The notes: generated from the letters alone by a model not told the origin. A stretch of DNA of 62,741 nucleotides from Jannaschia aquimarina (GCF_000877395.1 NZ_JYFE01000051.1:1-62741); one strand, 5' to 3'; counted from the first letter of the stretch, positions 52,670 through 61,594 are shown. Numbers and translations are program-made.

Positions 52670-52793
52670 TTCATGTCTCCTTTCACGCGACCTCAGGCAT
52701 CCCAATCGCCCAGGTCGCGGCTGTTCGAGCGCGCCCAATAGCGGCCCGCGCACGCCTTGGCAAGCGGATGACGACGGGAGGGGCGTCAGCCCA

Positions 52794-53102
52794 TCAGCGC
52801 GTCGCGCGCGCAATCATCTCGATGAAGGCGACCGGCACGATCCGCCAGGTCAGGCTGCGTTCCGCCTCCCAGACCCAAAAGGCCATTCCGGCGCCGACGA
52901 ACGTGGCGAAAAGGCCCGACTTCGAGACCCGTCCCTCCGCCCAACCGGATGCCAGCGCCGCGAAGCCGAGCCCGCCCACCACCGTCGCCAGCACGACGAT
53001 CAAGGCAAGATCGGGAACCGGCGGCAGGGCGAAATCGGGGAGCTCCGGCAGCGCCGCCCACCAGGCCCCGATCCGGGCCCAGACGGCAGCGGCCGTCTCC
53101 AA
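52794..53102 (-). CDS. Small membrane protein downstream of pyk
   Basis: This 102-residue protein starts with TTG one base after the pyk stop. It has two hydrophobic helices (about residues 30-52 and 62-82), separated by [10 protein letters not shown]. No family recognised, though similar short proteins often follow pyruvate kinase in related genomes. Function unknown. Confidence 0.7.
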   Translation of the reverse strand: METAAAVWARIGAWWAALPELPDFALPPVPDLALIVVLATVVGGLGFAALASGWAEGRVSKSGLFATFVGAGMAFWVWEAERSLTWRIVPVAFIEMIARATR

Positions 53103-53103
53103 G

Positions 53104-54549
53104 TCAGTCGCCCTCGGCGCCGAAGATCAACCGTTCGTCGCAGGGCGCGACCCGCAGGATGTTGGTGGAACCCGCCACGTTGAACGGGATCCCCGCCGTG
53201 ACGACGACCTGATCCTCCGACCCGGCAAAGCCCGACGCCTTGGCGGCGCGGACGGCGGACACGACGGCGAACTTGAACCGCTCGACCGGCTGGGTCAGCA
53301 CCGAATGGACGCCCCAGGACAAGACGATGCGACGGGCGGTCTCGGTGACCGGGGTCAGGGTTATGATCGGAACGCGCGGGCGTTCGCGGCTGACTTTCAA
53401 CGCGGTCGAGCCAGAATGCGAGAAAACACAGATCGCCTTGATGTCTGCCGTCTCGGCGATCTCGCGGGCGGCGGCGACGATGCCGTCCGCCGTGGTGGAG
53501 CGCTCGGCATGACGGCTCGCTTCGATGATCTCGCGGTAGGTGGTGTCGCCCTCGACCTGTTCGGCCACGGCGTTCATCGTCTGAACCGCCTCGATCGGAT
53601 ATTGACCCGCCGCCGACTCGGCCGACAGCATGACCGCATCCGCGCCCTCGTAGATGGCGGTCGCGACGTCCGAGACTTCGGCCCGGGTGGGCATCGGGCT
53701 CTCGATCATCGACTCCAGCATCTGCGTCGCGACGATGACCGGCTTGGCGGCGGCGCGGCACTTGCGGGTCAGGCGCTTCTGGATCGGTGGGACGGCCTGC
53801 ACAGGGCATTCCACACCCAGATCGCCGCGCGCCACCATGATCCCGTCGGAGACGGCGAGGATCGCGTCGAAGGCATCCACCGCCGCAGGCTTCTCGATCT
53901 TCGAGAGGATCGCGGCCCGTCCACGCGCCAGCTCTCGCGCCTCTTCGACATCCGAGGGGCGCTGCACGAAGCTGAGCGCCAGCCAGTCGACGCCCAGCTC
54001 GCACACGAACTCCAGGTCCTTGCGGTCCTTTTCGGAGAGCGCCGCGACGGGCAGCACCACGTCCGGCACATTCACGCCCTTGCGGTTCGAGATCGTGCCG
54101 CCGGTGATCACCGTGCAATCCGCGAAGTCCGGCCCGCAGGCATCGACCCGCAGCCGCAGCTTGCCGTCGTTCACCAGTAGCGTCGCGCCCGCCTCGAGCG
54201 CCTCGAAGATCTCCTTGTGGGGAAGTTGGACCCGTGTCTCGTCGCCCGGCGCGTCGTCCAGGTCGAACCGGAACTTCTGCCCGTCCTCGATCTCGGCGAA
54301 ATCGTCCTCGAAGGTTCCGCAGCGCAGCTTGGGCCCCTGCAAGTCGGCCAGGATCGCGATCGGCCGGCCGGTATCGCGTTCGATGTCGCGGATGATGTTG
54401 TGACGCGCGCGGATTTCGTCGTGCCCCCCGTGGGACATGTTGAGCCGAAAGACATCGGCGCCCGCCTCGAACAACTTGCGGACGACGTCGTAATCGTCTG
54501 AGGCCGGGCCAAGAGTGGCGACGATCTTCACGTTGCGGTGGCGTCTCAT
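53104..54549 (-). CDS. pyk: Pyruvate kinase
   Basis: Pyruvate kinase transfers phosphate from phosphoenolpyruvate to ADP. It has 481 residues with the family start RRHRNVKIVATLGPASDD, ADVFRLNMSHGGHDEI, ILADLQGPKLRCG, the catalytic block VDWLALSFVQRPSDV, the Mg/PEP site IMVARGDLGVECPV and the C-terminal allosteric domain. The start at 54549 is well placed. The small membrane gene follows directly. Confidence 0.98.
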   Translation of the reverse strand: MRRHRNVKIVATLGPASDDYDVVRKLFEAGADVFRLNMSHGGHDEIRARHNIIRDIERDTGRPIAILADLQGPKLRCGTFEDDFAEIEDGQKFRFDLDDAPGDETRVQLPHKEIFEALEAGATLLVNDGKLRLRVDACGPDFADCTVITGGTISNRKGVNVPDVVLPVAALSEKDRKDLEFVCELGVDWLALSFVQRPSDVEEARELARGRAAILSKIEKPAAVDAFDAILAVSDGIMVARGDLGVECPVQAVPPIQKRLTRKCRAAAKPVIVATQMLESMIESPMPTRAEVSDVATAIYEGADAVMLSAESAAGQYPIEAVQTMNAVAEQVEGDTTYREIIEASRHAERSTTADGIVAAAREIAETADIKAICVFSHSGSTALKVSRERPRVPIITLTPVTETARRIVLSWGVHSVLTQPVERFKFAVVSAVRAAKASGFAGSEDQVVVTAGIPFNVAGSTNILRVAPCDERLIFGAEGD

Positions 54550-54709
54550 GAGGCGTTCCCGTTTGCGCTATCGGTCCGCGCGCTTGTGCCCTCATAGGGG
54601 ATGCGAGGCAAGCCGCCCCGTCGGCAAAGACGCAGTCGGTGGTTCGTGCGGGACGATGATGGTCGCGCGTGCTTTCCACTGACTGCGGACCGCGCTAACC
54701 GGTGGGTCG

Positions 54710-55453
54710 ATGGACGGACCCTCATTTCATTTGATCGAACCCGACGCCCCGGGCGGCTGGATCTTGACCTGCGACCACGCGACCAATCGCGTGCCTCCTT
54801 CGGTGAACGGCGGCGATCTGGGCCTGCCCGCCTCCGAGATGGCGCGGCACATCGCGTGGGACGTGGGTGCCGCCGGCGTGACCCGGCACCTGGCGAGATT
54901 GTTGGACAGCCCGGCGATCCTGTCTGACTTCAGCCGTCTGGTGATCGACCCGAACCGGGGCGAGGACGACCCGACGCTGATCATGCGGCTCTATGATGGG
55001 ACGATCATCCCCGCCAACCGGACCGTCGATGTGGACGAGCGCGCGCGCCGCCTCGACGCGTTCCACAGACCGTACCATCGGGCACTCGGCGACCTGCTGG
55101 CCTCGCGTCCCGACGGGGCGATCTGTTCGGTCCACTCCTTCACGCGACAGTTCAGGAACCGCCCGCCGCGCCCGTGGCAGGTCGGCGTTCTGTTCGCGTC
55201 CGACCGCCGTCTATCAGACCCGCTGATCGCCAGCCTTCAGGGGGATCCGGATCTGTGCGTGGGTGTAAATCAGCCCTACTCGGGCAACCTGCCGGGGGAT
55301 GCGCTTGATCGCCATGCGGTCAGCCGGGGGCGGCTTCACGTATTGATCGAACTGCGCAACGACCTCATCTCGGACGAAGAGGGGCAGCGCGCGTGGGCCG
55401 AACGTCTGGCCCCTCACCTTCAGGCAGCGCTCGCCGCGCAAGACGGAGACTAG
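54710..55453 (+). CDS. N-formylglutamate amidohydrolase family protein
   Basis: This 247-residue protein resembles N-formylglutamate deformylase-like proteins: ILTCDHATNRVPPS near the start, SRLVIDPNRGEDDPTLI, CSVHSFTRQF in the middle and VSRGRLHVLIELRNDLI near the end. The family cleaves formylglutamate in the histidine pathway, but isolated members may act on other amides. A DUF1244 gene follows two bases later. It is divergent from pyk with 160 bases between them. Confidence 0.86.
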   Translation: MDGPSFHLIEPDAPGGWILTCDHATNRVPPSVNGGDLGLPASEMARHIAWDVGAAGVTRHLARLLDSPAILSDFSRLVIDPNRGEDDPTLIMRLYDGTIIPANRTVDVDERARRLDAFHRPYHRALGDLLASRPDGAICSVHSFTRQFRNRPPRPWQVGVLFASDRRLSDPLIASLQGDPDLCVGVNQPYSGNLPGDALDRHAVSRGRLHVLIELRNDLISDEEGQRAWAERLAPHLQAALAAQDGD

Positions 55454-55455
55454 AG

Positions 55456-55767
55456 ATGGACGACGCCACCCGCACCGAGATCGAGGCCGCCGCCTTCCGC
55501 CGCCTGCGCCAGCATCTGCTGGAAGATCGCCCCGACGCCCAGAATATCGACCTGATGAATCTCGCCGGCTTCTGCCGGAACTGCCTCAGCCGCTGGTCCC
55601 AGGAAGCGGCCGCGGAACGCGGGATCGAGTGGTCCAAGGAAGAGGCCCGCGAATGGTTCTACGGTGAACCCTTCGATCAATGGCGCGCCAAGCACCAGAA
55701 AGAGGCGACGTCCGAACAGAAGGCGGCCTTCGAGAAGAGCTTCGCCGAGAACGTGGGCAAGGGGTGA
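55456..55767 (+). CDS. DUF1244 family protein
   Basis: This 103-residue soluble protein contains the DUF1244 pattern: RRLRQHLLEDRPDAQNIDLM, then NLAGFCRNCLSRWSQEAA with two Cys, and EWFYGEPFDQWRAKHQ. Found widely in proteobacteria; no biochemical function is established. It is two bases downstream of the amidohydrolase gene, so probably co-transcribed. Confidence 0.88.
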   Translation: MDDATRTEIEAAAFRRLRQHLLEDRPDAQNIDLMNLAGFCRNCLSRWSQEAAAERGIEWSKEEAREWFYGEPFDQWRAKHQKEATSEQKAAFEKSFAENVGKG

Positions 55768-55786
55768 AGCGCCCGGACCCGCTTGC

Positions 55787-55826
55787 CGTGATCAGGTCCG
55801 TGGCTTCGTGATCAGGCCCTTGGCTT
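55787..55826. repeat. 20-bp tandem duplication at a gene 3' end
   Basis: Two adjacent 20-base copies (55787-55806 and 55807-55826) differ at two positions; both contain GTGATCAGG. The second copy covers the stop codon of the minus-strand gene that ends at 55812. Confidence 0.85.
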
Positions 55827-57185
55827 CCTGAGGGCGTCCCTGCGCGGGCTCATCGCTTGCGACACGCTTGCATTGAGCCGGCTCAATGTGCGGACGAAGG
55901 CTTCGATCGAGTACCCGAAGACGAAGGCGACGAGGTAGATGATGGGGCTGCCCGTGCCCCCTTGGAGCCCAGTCGCGTTGGACGGAACGAGCAGCATCGA
56001 AAGCGTCATCGCGGCGAGACCCGCAAAGCATGTCCGGAGGATCGTGTAGCCACGACCCAGCGGAGCGACGCCCGGCGTCAGGACGCGCCAGATCGCGTAG
56101 ACGATGGACCCGAGCATCCCGTAGAGGATCGGCAGGTACCAGCGATGCACATCATCGAGACGGCGCAGGAGTTCCGAGCGCCAGTTCGCGATCTGATGGA
56201 GGCTTTGGACATAGGTCGTCGGACGGACAAACGGGCCCGACCGCCGTCCGGCCTGGTACATCGTGTACTCCCGGAAGACCATCATCACGTCGATATATTC
56301 GTCGAACCGGGCTCCGCTATTGGCGAGATCGTCGAAACGCGCGGTAATCTCCGCATAGACCTCCTGAATGTTCCGCTGCGAAGCAAGCTGCCCGGTTGCC
56401 GCGGGGGCGCATGTCTCGACCCAATTTACCAATCCGGCAAGGCGGCCTTCCGGCGCAAGGATCATGCCGGTGCGCGCGACCATCTCGGTTGCGGGGCTCT
56501 CCTCCGGAGCTTCGCTCTCGATCGTGCGGCAGGCCAGCCGGTGGAACGTCGCCAGCCAAGATTTGAAGGTCCAGAGATCGTGGAGATGCTCGTTGAGGTT
56601 ATGCTCAAGCGTTCGTTCGAGCGTGTAGTGTGACTCGAGACGCTTCAGAACATCGACGAACATGCGCTGAGGTTCCGGATCCAGTCGGAAGGACGCCTCG
56701 CGCGCACCGTCGCTCTGGAAGAAGCTGCGCAGTTCGACGAGGCGCATGAGCTCGCTTTCGTGTTCGAACTCGACGAAATCCTCGGCTTCTTCCAGCAACA
56801 GATCTGTCCGAGCAGACCAGCTTGAATACTCCCATATGCTCAGCATCAGACCGATGCCGATCACCGCGAGGAGCGCCCCCGTGACGATCGAGCTGCTCTT
56901 GCGCGTCGGCGCCCACCCCTTGAGAACCTCGCGCAACGTAATGCCGTCGACGAGGGTTCGCGCTTTCCCGTACGCCTTTCGGAAGGTCAGCTTCAGCGCC
57001 AGGATTTCGTCCGCCGTGGGCGAGTGATCCGCCGTATGGAAGGGTTGGAGCGCGCGGACGAGATCCTCCAACTCCTGATCCGCTTCCTCGTAAAGAAGCT
57101 GATCGCAGAGATACTCGGCCTCTTTCACGAGTTGGTGCAGGGCGTCGTCGCCCGTATCGCAGACCTTTGTGCCGGACGCTGTCAT
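55812..57185 (-). CDS. Membrane-anchored hypothetical protein
   Basis: This is a 457-residue protein. A cytoplasmic N-terminal helical region (1-100) precedes one membrane helix (about 103-121, SSIVTGALLAVIGIGLMLSI). A long helical extracytoplasmic part follows (about 125-340), then three hydrophobic segments near the C-terminus (355-430). No family recognised. Its ATG overlaps the stop of a small secreted-protein gene (ATGA), so the two are translated together. Confidence 0.65.
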   Translation of the reverse strand: MTASGTKVCDTGDDALHQLVKEAEYLCDQLLYEEADQELEDLVRALQPFHTADHSPTADEILALKLTFRKAYGKARTLVDGITLREVLKGWAPTRKSSSIVTGALLAVIGIGLMLSIWEYSSWSARTDLLLEEAEDFVEFEHESELMRLVELRSFFQSDGAREASFRLDPEPQRMFVDVLKRLESHYTLERTLEHNLNEHLHDLWTFKSWLATFHRLACRTIESEAPEESPATEMVARTGMILAPEGRLAGLVNWVETCAPAATGQLASQRNIQEVYAEITARFDDLANSGARFDEYIDVMMVFREYTMYQAGRRSGPFVRPTTYVQSLHQIANWRSELLRRLDDVHRWYLPILYGMLGSIVYAIWRVLTPGVAPLGRGYTILRTCFAGLAAMTLSMLLVPSNATGLQGGTGSPIIYLVAFVFGYSIEAFVRTLSRLNASVSQAMSPRRDALRKPRA

Positions 57186-57385
57186 TGCCCCACTCCCTGT
57201 CTCGGCCCGTCGGATGTCTGGCATTCGCAGACCGCGCCGTATGTCGCCGGCACAGTGGGCCAGCACCACTTGCCGTCGGGCAAGAGACAGGATCCGGCCG
57301 GGGCCTGCTGAGCGACGGCCGGTGCGGAAAGGGCAACGAGCAGCACAACGACGGCCATCGCTGTCTTCGAGGTCGGGCAAGTCAT
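57182..57385 (-). CDS. Small secreted Cys-rich protein
   Basis: This 67-residue protein has a signal peptide (about 1-25, LSAPAVAQQ). The mature part has four Cys (GSCLLPDG, WCWP and CECQ) plus two Trp, suggesting a disulfide-stabilised periplasmic or lipid-associated peptide. The start follows GGGGGCTC. It is coupled by ATGA to the large membrane protein gene. No family recognised. Confidence 0.6.
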   Translation of the reverse strand: MTCPTSKTAMAVVVLLVALSAPAVAQQAPAGSCLLPDGKWCWPTVPATYGAVCECQTSDGPRQGVGQ

Positions 57386-57527
57386 GGCGAGCCCCCTAAA
57401 TGATAGATGTCCCGGAATGCTTCCCCGGCGTAAACTTTTAGCCAAGTCCCGGATATTGGGGTAAACCTTACTTTACATGTCGCAAATTACCGGAGACGGC
57501 CCTAGGTCTGGAGGGAAGGAGATGCCA

Positions 57528-57818
57528 ATGCGCCTCGCTCTCGTCCCGATTCTGGCCGGGCTTCTGCTGGCCTGCACGGCCACGCCGCAACTGGCACAGG
57601 AGCCGCTGTCCGGGCCCCGTGCCAATGTGGCGCGCGCGCTCCCGTTCTACGGCTTCGGCGATGTGGACGTGGAGCGATTGAGCAACAATCAGGTGATGCA
57701 GATCTATTCCCTGATCCATTCCGAACGCAGCCAAGGCGATATCCGGCAGCTCATTCGCTCGACCATCGAGCCGGGCCTCTTGCAGCGTGGCGTCGACCGA
57801 CTCCGCGACCGCCTTTAG
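57528..57818 (+). CDS. Small secreted protein, first of a tandem paralogue pair
   Basis: This 96-residue protein starts at 57528 (AAGGAG six bases upstream). It has a hydrophobic N-terminus with LLAC (possible lipobox). The mature part carries GFGDVDVERLSNNQVMQIY, the pattern G-F-x-x-V-D-x-x-x-L-S-x-x-Q. The next gene encodes a shorter protein with the same pattern. Function unknown. Confidence 0.62.
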   Translation: MRLALVPILAGLLLACTATPQLAQEPLSGPRANVARALPFYGFGDVDVERLSNNQVMQIYSLIHSERSQGDIRQLIRSTIEPGLLQRGVDRLRDRL

Positions 57819-57830
57819 GGAGTATCCGAG

Positions 57831-58112
57831 ATGATCCGCACTATCCTCGTCGTCCTCGCCACCGCCCTTGTCAGTCCCGCCTGGGCGGAGCCGAATTCGC
57901 AACTCGTGGCATCGGTCCAGCAACGTCTCGACCGCCTTGGCTTCGACGGGGTGGATGCGCGACAACTCTCGACCCGACAGATCGCCGCCCTGCACATGCG
58001 CCTGCAGGGGCCGACTTTCGGGGGTTTCGGGTTCAACGACCGCTGGATGAAGAAGCGCCGTGAGGTGAAGGCCATCCTACGGTGGGAAGAGGAAGGCCGC
58101 CCCAGCTACTGA
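57831..58112 (+). CDS. Small secreted protein, second of a tandem paralogue pair
   Basis: This 93-residue protein has a signal peptide (about 1-19, SPAWAEP). The mature part has RLDRLGFDGVDARQLSTRQ and a basic C-terminal stretch MKKRREVKAILRWEEE. The G-F-x-x-V-D-x-x-x-L-S-x-x-Q motif is shared with the preceding protein, which suggests duplication. It starts 12 bases after it. No known family. Confidence 0.62.
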   Translation: MIRTILVVLATALVSPAWAEPNSQLVASVQQRLDRLGFDGVDARQLSTRQIAALHMRLQGPTFGGFGFNDRWMKKRREVKAILRWEEEGRPSY

Positions 58113-58126
58113 GCGCCGACCCGCCT

Positions 58127-58978
58127 CTAGAGGGCCTTGGCGCGCGCCTCGTCCAGATAAATCTCGCGCAGCCGTCCGGCGATCCGGCCAGGCTGGCCGT
58201 CCCCGACCGCCTTTCCGCCGATCGACGTCACCGGCATTACGAAGGTCGAGGCGGAGGTGACGAAGGCCTCGTCGGCCGACTGAGCCTCCTCGACCGTGAA
58301 GGCGCGTTCCTCGACCTTCATCTGCGCTTCCCGCGCCAGTCTGAGGACGGCCGCGCGGGTGATGCCGTGCAGGATCTCGTTGCCGAGTTGGCGCGTCACG
58401 ATCGTGTTGCCTTTGACGATATAGGCGTTGTTCGACGTCCCTTCGGTGATCGTGCCGCCCGGCTCATGCATCCAGGCGTCGTCGTGACCAGCGCGCTTGG
58501 CGGCCATCTTGGCCATCGACGGATACAGCAACTGCACCGTCTTGATGTCGCGCCGGCCCCAGCGCAGATCGGGCTGGAGATCGACGCTCAAACCCTTCTC
58601 CGGCGCCTTCGCCAAACCGGGTTTGGCCTGCGTGAAAAGAACGACGGTCTGTTCCGTCTCCTCGGCGGGATAGGCGAAATCCCGGTCGGCGGCGCCACGG
58701 GTCACCTGCAGATAGACAAGTCCCTCGTCGATATCGTTTTCAGCGACCAGCCGATGATGCACCTCCAGAAGCGCATCGCGCGTCATCGGCATCGGCATGT
58801 CCAACTCGCGCAGTGATCGCTCCAACCGGGCGGCGTGGCCGTCGAAATCGACCAGCTTGCCGTCCAGCACGGTCGTGACCTCGTAGACGCCGTCCGCGAA
58901 CAGAAAACCCCGGTCGAAGATCGACACGCGGCCCTCGCTCTCCGGAAGGTAGTCGCCGTTCACGTAGACTGTTCGCAT
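58127..58978 (-). CDS. D-amino-acid transaminase (class IV)
   Basis: This 283-residue PLP enzyme of fold type IV shows the D-amino-acid transaminase features: RVSIFDRGFLFADGVYEV near the start, VYLQVTRGAADRDFAYP in the middle and the PLP lysine Lys146 in RRDIKTVQLLYPSMAK, with GTITEGTSNNAYIV after it. It likely interconverts D-alanine and D-glutamate, supplying cell-wall precursors. The start at 58978 is chosen for the family N-terminus. Confidence 0.9.
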   Translation of the reverse strand: MRTVYVNGDYLPESEGRVSIFDRGFLFADGVYEVTTVLDGKLVDFDGHAARLERSLRELDMPMPMTRDALLEVHHRLVAENDIDEGLVYLQVTRGAADRDFAYPAEETEQTVVLFTQAKPGLAKAPEKGLSVDLQPDLRWGRRDIKTVQLLYPSMAKMAAKRAGHDDAWMHEPGGTITEGTSNNAYIVKGNTIVTRQLGNEILHGITRAAVLRLAREAQMKVEERAFTVEEAQSADEAFVTSASTFVMPVTSIGGKAVGDGQPGRIAGRLREIYLDEARAKAL

Positions 58979-59045
58979 GGTCCCGCCCTCTTCAGGATAC
59001 GGGGCCGTCTTGGGATGCAGGGGCGGCGCGGTCAAGCGCCGGGCG

Positions 59046-59402
59046 TCACTGGACCTCGATCAGGCCGGCAGAGGCCGGCAACAGCCGCACATAATCCACC
59101 GGGGCCTCATTCCGCGGAGCCGTCGCGCGTTTGAACGCATAGCGCATCACATCGTCCCGAACCTCGGCCGCGACGATGAGGGCGGTCCTGATCACGCGTG
59201 GCCCCTCGTGGATCTCGATATGGCCGCGCAGTTTCGGCGCCACGTCCAGCGCGATCTCGATTCCGTCGTCGTCCATGGATCGGATGGGATACCATATGTC
59301 GCCGACCTGCACGCGCAGGCGCCGCCCATGCCGGTGCGCGGCTTTTCTGGCAGCCTCCAGCCCCATGCGGATTTCGGGAGAGATGTAAGCAGCTTCAGTC
59401 AT
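59046..59402 (-). CDS. Hypothetical protein
   Basis: This 118-residue soluble protein has an N-terminal helix (EAARKAAHRHGRR) and a strand-rich middle (VGDIWYPIRSMDDDGIEI and HIEIHEGPRVIR). The fold pattern could be PilZ-like, but the characteristic RxxxR/DxSxxG motifs are absent, so no function is assigned. An upstream start would lengthen it by 33 residues without a good ribosome-binding site. Confidence 0.6.
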   Translation of the reverse strand: MTEAAYISPEIRMGLEAARKAAHRHGRRLRVQVGDIWYPIRSMDDDGIEIALDVAPKLRGHIEIHEGPRVIRTALIVAAEVRDDVMRYAFKRATAPRNEAPVDYVRLLPASAGLIEVQ

Positions 59403-59582
59403 GAAAATACCCGGCATGGAGGCAGCCGCCCCTGGCGATTCGGGGGCACCATGCAACCGGAACGTTACCGCTTCATGACCGGTTCCCCGAGTCCTTTTCA
59501 TTTGTTCACGGAAGACGCCGGCTCTGTGGCGGGGCGGGGGCGGACCCTATGAAATCCCCGTTGTCCCACCTACCTTTCGCCC

Positions 59583-60023
59583 ATGGTTCCGTCGCCGGAT
59601 GCATTCGTCCCCGCTTTCACTTCCGCCTGGATGGTGCGGGACGGGCGCGCACTGGCCGCGCTCTTCGCCGAAGACGCGGACTTCGTGAATGTCGTCGGTA
59701 TCTGGTGGGAGGATCGGAACGCCATCGAGCGGGCCCACTCCTACGCCCTGACCAGCTTCTTCGCAGAAACGCGACTGGCCGCCGGTCGCGTCAAGATCCG
59801 CGATCTGGGGGGCGTCGCCGTGATCCACGCCCGCATGGCTTTATCGGGTCAACGCGCACCAGATGGGGGGCGGGCCCAGACCCGCACGACGATCCTGTCC
59901 TTCGTCCTGGAACGCCGAGCGAACGGTTGGACCTGCATCTCCGCCCAGAACACCGACGTGGTCCCCGGCACAGAGACCCAGGTGGCACAAGGCGGGGGGC
60001 TGCGCGCCGAGGATTACCGGTGA
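59583..60023 (+). CDS. SnoaL-like / DUF4440 family protein
   Basis: This 146-residue protein has the NTF2-like cone fold of SnoaL/SgcJ proteins: an N-terminal helix (FTSAWMVRDGRALAALFAED), then ADFVNVVGIWWEDRNAI and three further strands (VAVIHARMAL, TTILSFVLERR, WTCISAQNTD). Family members bind small hydrophobic ligands or act as cyclases or isomerases; activity is unclear here. The stop is convergent with cobL. Confidence 0.78.
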   Translation: MVPSPDAFVPAFTSAWMVRDGRALAALFAEDADFVNVVGIWWEDRNAIERAHSYALTSFFAETRLAAGRVKIRDLGGVAVIHARMALSGQRAPDGGRAQTRTTILSFVLERRANGWTCISAQNTDVVPGTETQVAQGGGLRAEDYR

Positions 60024-60085
60024 GCGGGCTGCGGTGCGGGTCCTTATCGCATCTCCTCGTCCCCGCCACTCGGACGCGACGCCGC

Positions 60086-61288
60086 CTAGCGCTTGACCAG
60101 GCTCCACTGCGTGACCGGCATCAACGGACGCCAGCCGCGATAGCGGCCCACCGGCTCTGCACGGGCGACGCCGAGCTTCACGAGGTCGCCGCCGTGACGG
60201 GCATGGAGCGCCAGAAGCGTCGCCTCGCTCTCGAGCGTCACAGCATTCGCGACCAGCCGGCCAAGAGGGCGAAGGGCGGACAGGGCGGCTCCGGCCACTT
60301 CTTCTGACAGGCCGCCACCGATGAAGACGGCATCGGGCGGATCGAGATCTTCCAGCGCTTCCGGAACCTTGCCGTCCCTGCGGTCGAGGCGGGGCGCGCC
60401 GAGGGCCAGCGCGTTCTCGGCGGCCATGGCGCGGCGGTCAGCGCGGGGCTCTATGCCGATGGCGCGGGCCGAGCGGGCGGCGCGCATCCGTTCGATCGCG
60501 ACCGAGCCGCAGCCCGTTCCGATATCCCACAGAAGCGCCCCGCGCATGGGCATCAGCTTGGCCAACGTCGCGGCGCGAACCTCCCGCTTGGTCATGGTAC
60601 CGTCGGATCGGAAGAGGTCGTCGGCGAGGCCCGGAACCCTTGGCAGCAACGCCGCATCGGGCGCGGCGCGGCATTCGACGGCGAGGGTGTTGAAGGCCGG
60701 AACGGTGTGATCCCAGCTGGCCGCGATGCCGTCGAAGCGCGCTTCGTCCGGGCCGTCCATGTTGGCAAGGACCGTCATCGGGCTGTCGCCGAAACCGCGA
60801 TCGGTCAGAAATCTCGCAATCTTTTCCGGCGTTTCGGATCCGGTGGTCAGGATCAGAAGACGGGCGTCGGGCTGGATGAAGGCGATCATCTGCTCGACCG
60901 GGCGGCCATGGACCGTGAGCGTTTCGAGATCCGCCATGGACCATCCCATTCGGGCCGAGGCGAGTTGAAAGGCCGAGAGCTGCGGATGGTAGGCGATCTG
61001 TGCCGGAGGGATGGCCCGGCCGATCCGGGCGCCCACCGAGAACCAGAGCGGATCGCCCGTCGCGAGGACGACAACCCTTTGTCCGCGCAGCGATTTCAAC
61101 TGGTCTATCAAAGCGTCGAACGGGCCGGGCCAAGAGAGACGGCGAGCCGTCACGGCATCTGACAGATGCTCATGGCGGTCGCCGCCGACGATGATTTCGG
61201 CGCTCTCGACGATGGCGCGGGCGGCCGGGCTGAGACCCGCCATTCCGTCCTCTCCGATGCCGACGATATGGAGCCAGACGTCAGACAC
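60086..61288 (-). CDS. cobL: Precorrin-6Y C5,15-methyltransferase (decarboxylating)
   Basis: CobL is the fusion of CbiE and CbiT. It methylates precorrin-6Y at C5 and C15 and removes the C12 acetate carboxyl in the aerobic B12 pathway. The 400-residue product has the CbiE part (about 1-200, starting VWLHIVGIGEDGMAGL) and the CbiT part with the SAM-binding loop LLWDIGTGCGSVAIE (about 250). It is followed on the same DNA by cobH upstream on the strand, separated by 377 bases of repeat-rich DNA. Confidence 0.94.
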   Translation of the reverse strand: MSDVWLHIVGIGEDGMAGLSPAARAIVESAEIIVGGDRHEHLSDAVTARRLSWPGPFDALIDQLKSLRGQRVVVLATGDPLWFSVGARIGRAIPPAQIAYHPQLSAFQLASARMGWSMADLETLTVHGRPVEQMIAFIQPDARLLILTTGSETPEKIARFLTDRGFGDSPMTVLANMDGPDEARFDGIAASWDHTVPAFNTLAVECRAAPDAALLPRVPGLADDLFRSDGTMTKREVRAATLAKLMPMRGALLWDIGTGCGSVAIERMRAARSARAIGIEPRADRRAMAAENALALGAPRLDRRDGKVPEALEDLDPPDAVFIGGGLSEEVAGAALSALRPLGRLVANAVTLESEATLLALHARHGGDLVKLGVARAEPVGRYRGWRPLMPVTQWSLVKR

Positions 61289-61337
61289 CCGGACACCCAG
61301 AACGCGTTAAACTTTGCCCCGATCGGCGGAAATCCGC

Positions 61338-61380
61338 TGTGCACCCCCTGTGCACCCCCCGTGCACCCCCCGTCTGCACA
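61338..61380 (-). repeat. GTGCAC-type 11-bp tandem repeat, copy C
   Basis: Read on the minus strand this is TGTGCAGACGGGGGG, TGCACGGGGGG, TGCACAGGGGG, TGCACA. It matches copy B at 34036-34078 in leader and unit length, differing by one base within a unit. Confidence 0.85.
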
Positions 61381-61460
61381 CGCGGCACCCTCGTGGTGGC
61401 CGGGGCTTCGCCCGTTCGCAGGCGGATCGCTCCGCCGGAGCGATCCCGGGGAGCCTGCTG

Positions 61461-61490
61461 GTCCCCCCGTGCACCCCCGGTCTCCACAAA
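61461..61490 (-). repeat. GTGCAC-type repeat, degenerate copy D
   Basis: Read on the minus strand this is TTTGTGGAGACCGGGGG followed by TGCACGGGGGGAC. It keeps the leader and one unit of the repeat only. It lies 80 bases from copy C. Confidence 0.65.
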
Positions 61491-61594
61491 CGGTGCAGCG
61501 GAGAGAAGCGACCATTCAGCGGGGAGGCGGACCGGTCGGCGTGGCGGCAGGGGGCGGAGGGGGCTCTGCCCCCGCTCCCTCCGGTCGCACCCCC

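Noticed and set aside
61338-61490. CRISPR array
   Set aside because: Units are 11 bp and directly joined with no unique spacers; no cas genes are nearby.
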